Assembly: GCA_012513725.1 (NCBI GenBank)
Contig: JAAZBQ010000600.1
Span: forward strand, 1-6,310
Reading direction: 5' to 3'
DNA from: Chloroflexota bacterium
GTDB lineage: Bacteria > Chloroflexota > Anaerolineae > UBA1429
Length of the DNA stretch: 6,310 nucleotides
A program made the translations under genes and the position numbers. Numbering within the stretch: position 1 is the stretch's first letter; every line of letters begins with the position of its first letter. The notes beneath the pieces were generated by a model that saw only the letters and a list, made by a program, of their open reading frames with translations, made no database searches and had not been told where the DNA came from. Positions 5,374 through 6,310 of the stretch are shown here, piece after piece.

Positions 5374-6310
5374 ATGATAGTGTTATCGTTACGCAGGCGA
5401 ATGTTAGGTTCTTTGGTGTTGATATTGCTCGTGTTGGTTTTAATTGGGCTCCGGGATGCACCTGCGGTGCGGGGGGCGCTGCAAGCCTCCGGCCCGTTCA
5501 CCCTGCTGGTACCCCTGATACTGAACGGCGCAGGCGACGCGCCTCCCGCGACCATTCCGCCGCCCCTAACCCCCGAGGGAACATCGACTCCGCCCCCGAC
5601 GCCCACACCGGGCACCGCGACGCCGACCGCCACGGCGCCACCCGATGCTACGGTGACCGCCACGCCGATGGAGACTGCCACTCCGGACGAGGCAGTGACG
5701 GCTACGGCGACCCCCACGGAGGGGATGCCCACCCCCACCGGCCTGGCGACGGCCACGGCCGACGTTGGCCTTCCCACCCCCAACGCCACGCCCACCGCCA
5801 CGACGCCGGCCACCGCGACCAGCACGCCAACGCCGACCGTTACTGCGCCGGCGGGGCTGCCGTCGGCCACCCCCACCCCTACGTTTACCGCCACCGCCAC
5901 AGTACCCACGATGACCGCGACCCCCACGTTCACACCCACGACTGTGCCGCCCACGGCGACGGCGACCCCGACTTTTACCGCCACTGCCACAGTAGCAGCG
6001 GCGACGGCGACGCCAACCTTCACGCCCACGGCCGTGCCGCCTACGGCGACCCCGACGCCCACGTTCACACCCACCGCGACGCCCACGCCGCAAGTGGGCC
6101 CTCCGGATGCGAGCTATAGCCTGACCGTACCGCTCGACTCGACTGCCTCGCTCGGCGACGTTGTCTCTTACCCGGACGGAGACACGGAGGATCGCATCTT
6201 CTACGATGTTACCGGCATGAACTCGAACCCCTCTCTGCCCGGAGGCCGAGCGCAACTCGTCATCTCGGCCAGTTGCTTCGGCACGGGTCTCCAGCACATT
6301 CAGTTCGCCA
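5374..6310 (+). CDS. Exported protein with long Thr/Pro linker, 3' truncated
   Basis: The frame is open from 5242 and runs off the window; 312 codons are seen from the ATG at 5374. Residues 1-26 look like a signal peptide or membrane anchor: 'MIVLSLRRM', then the hydrophobic stretch 'LGSLVLILLVLVLIGL'. Residues ~38-55 ('SGPFTLLVPLILNGAG') resemble the short hydrophobic segment often found before such linkers. Residues ~58-243 are a Thr/Pro/Ala linker of TPTPTAT type, which in surface proteins keeps domains apart and is a likely O-glycosylation target. From ~244 a folded domain begins ('YSLTVPLDST', 'YPDGDTEDRIFYDVTGMN', 'AQLVISASCFGTG') and is cut by the window end; I cannot name it. The start is uncertain: GGGAGG abuts the ATG at 5374, closer than normal, while ATG 5401 has no clear RBS and would lose the two arginines. 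The choice of strand rests on the anchor, the linker composition and the folded domain that follows. Confidence 0.8.
   Translation, partial: MIVLSLRRRMLGSLVLILLVLVLIGLRDAPAVRGALQASGPFTLLVPLILNGAGDAPPATIPPPLTPEGTSTPPPTPTPGTATPTATAPPDATVTATPMETATPDEAVTATATPTEGMPTPTGLATATADVGLPTPNATPTATTPATATSTPTPTVTAPAGLPSATPTPTFTATATVPTMTATPTFTPTTVPPTATATPTFTATATVAAATATPTFTPTAVPPTATPTPTFTPTATPTPQVGPPDASYSLTVPLDSTASLGDVVSYPDGDTEDRIFYDVTGMNSNPSLPGGRAQLVISASCFGTGLQHIQFA
5875..6093 (+). repeat. 90-bp tandem repeat coding for the Thr/Pro linker
   Basis: Two copies of a 30-residue unit lie in frame at 5875-5964 and 5965-6054, followed by a partial third copy from 6055. Each full unit begins 'TPTFTATATV', continues with 'TATPTFTPT' and ends with 'VPPTAT'. 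The copies differ mostly at third codon positions and in one short stretch, so the duplication is not recent. The period is a multiple of three, so copy-number change would alter linker length without a frameshift. Confidence 0.75.

Noticed and set aside
5283..6086. Open frame on the - strand coding for a Gly/Val/Ala repeat protein
   Set aside because: The 'GVGVAVG' pattern is the complement of the Thr/Pro codons of the + gene. The + frame has a membrane anchor, a typical linker and a folded domain after it. A second - frame at 5566-6297, rich in Arg and Gly, is rejected for the same reason.
5875..6093. Possible CRISPR-like repeat array
   Set aside because: The repeats are contiguous, in frame and without spacers; they code for the Thr/Pro linker.

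Overview
The window is GC-rich and gene-dense. It looks like chromosomal sequence from a Chloroflexota-type bacterium (inference). The main reasons are a secreted protein with a very long Thr/Pro linker of the TPTPTAT type, a secreted TIM-barrel protein with 'WNEP' and 'ITEAGID' motifs, and a secreted repeat protein ending in a 'GDLL..SPTPGHAM..GTVVGKALE' type domain. All three are styles I associate with that phylum. No phage, plasmid or transposon gene is visible.

Layout, left to right: (1) the 3' end of a CCA-adding tRNA nucleotidyltransferase-like gene on + (1-453, cut by the window edge); (2) a + gene for a 596-aa exported protein with an N-terminal beta domain, many GVYG-type glycine repeats and a conserved C-terminal domain (576-2366); (3) a tRNA-Arg with anticodon UCG on + (2431-2503), preceded by a possible promoter and followed by a perfect 26-bp inverted repeat with a 10-nt loop (2516-2577); (4) a + gene for a small DPM1-like family 2 glycosyltransferase whose nucleotide- and metal-binding motifs are eroded (2775-3494); (5) a bidirectional terminator hairpin (3512-3539); (6) a convergent - gene for a 476-aa exported glycoside-hydrolase-like protein (3567-4997); (7) a divergent intergenic region (4998-5373) with a good - promoter and a candidate + promoter; (8) the start of a + gene for an exported protein with a ~185-aa Thr/Pro linker and a new domain after it (5374 to beyond the window end).

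The genes do not form one clear operon; most appear to have their own promoter or terminator. Three of the five proteins look exported, so the region mainly concerns the cell surface. The CCA-adding enzyme and the tRNA are related in function, because this tRNA has no encoded CCA, but that may be chance neighbourhood.

I see no convincing new defence or mobile system. The points most worth a second look are the long perfect hairpin behind the tRNA, the glycosyltransferase with altered catalytic motifs, the unassigned secreted hydrolase-like protein, and the 90-bp tandem repeat in the Thr/Pro linker.
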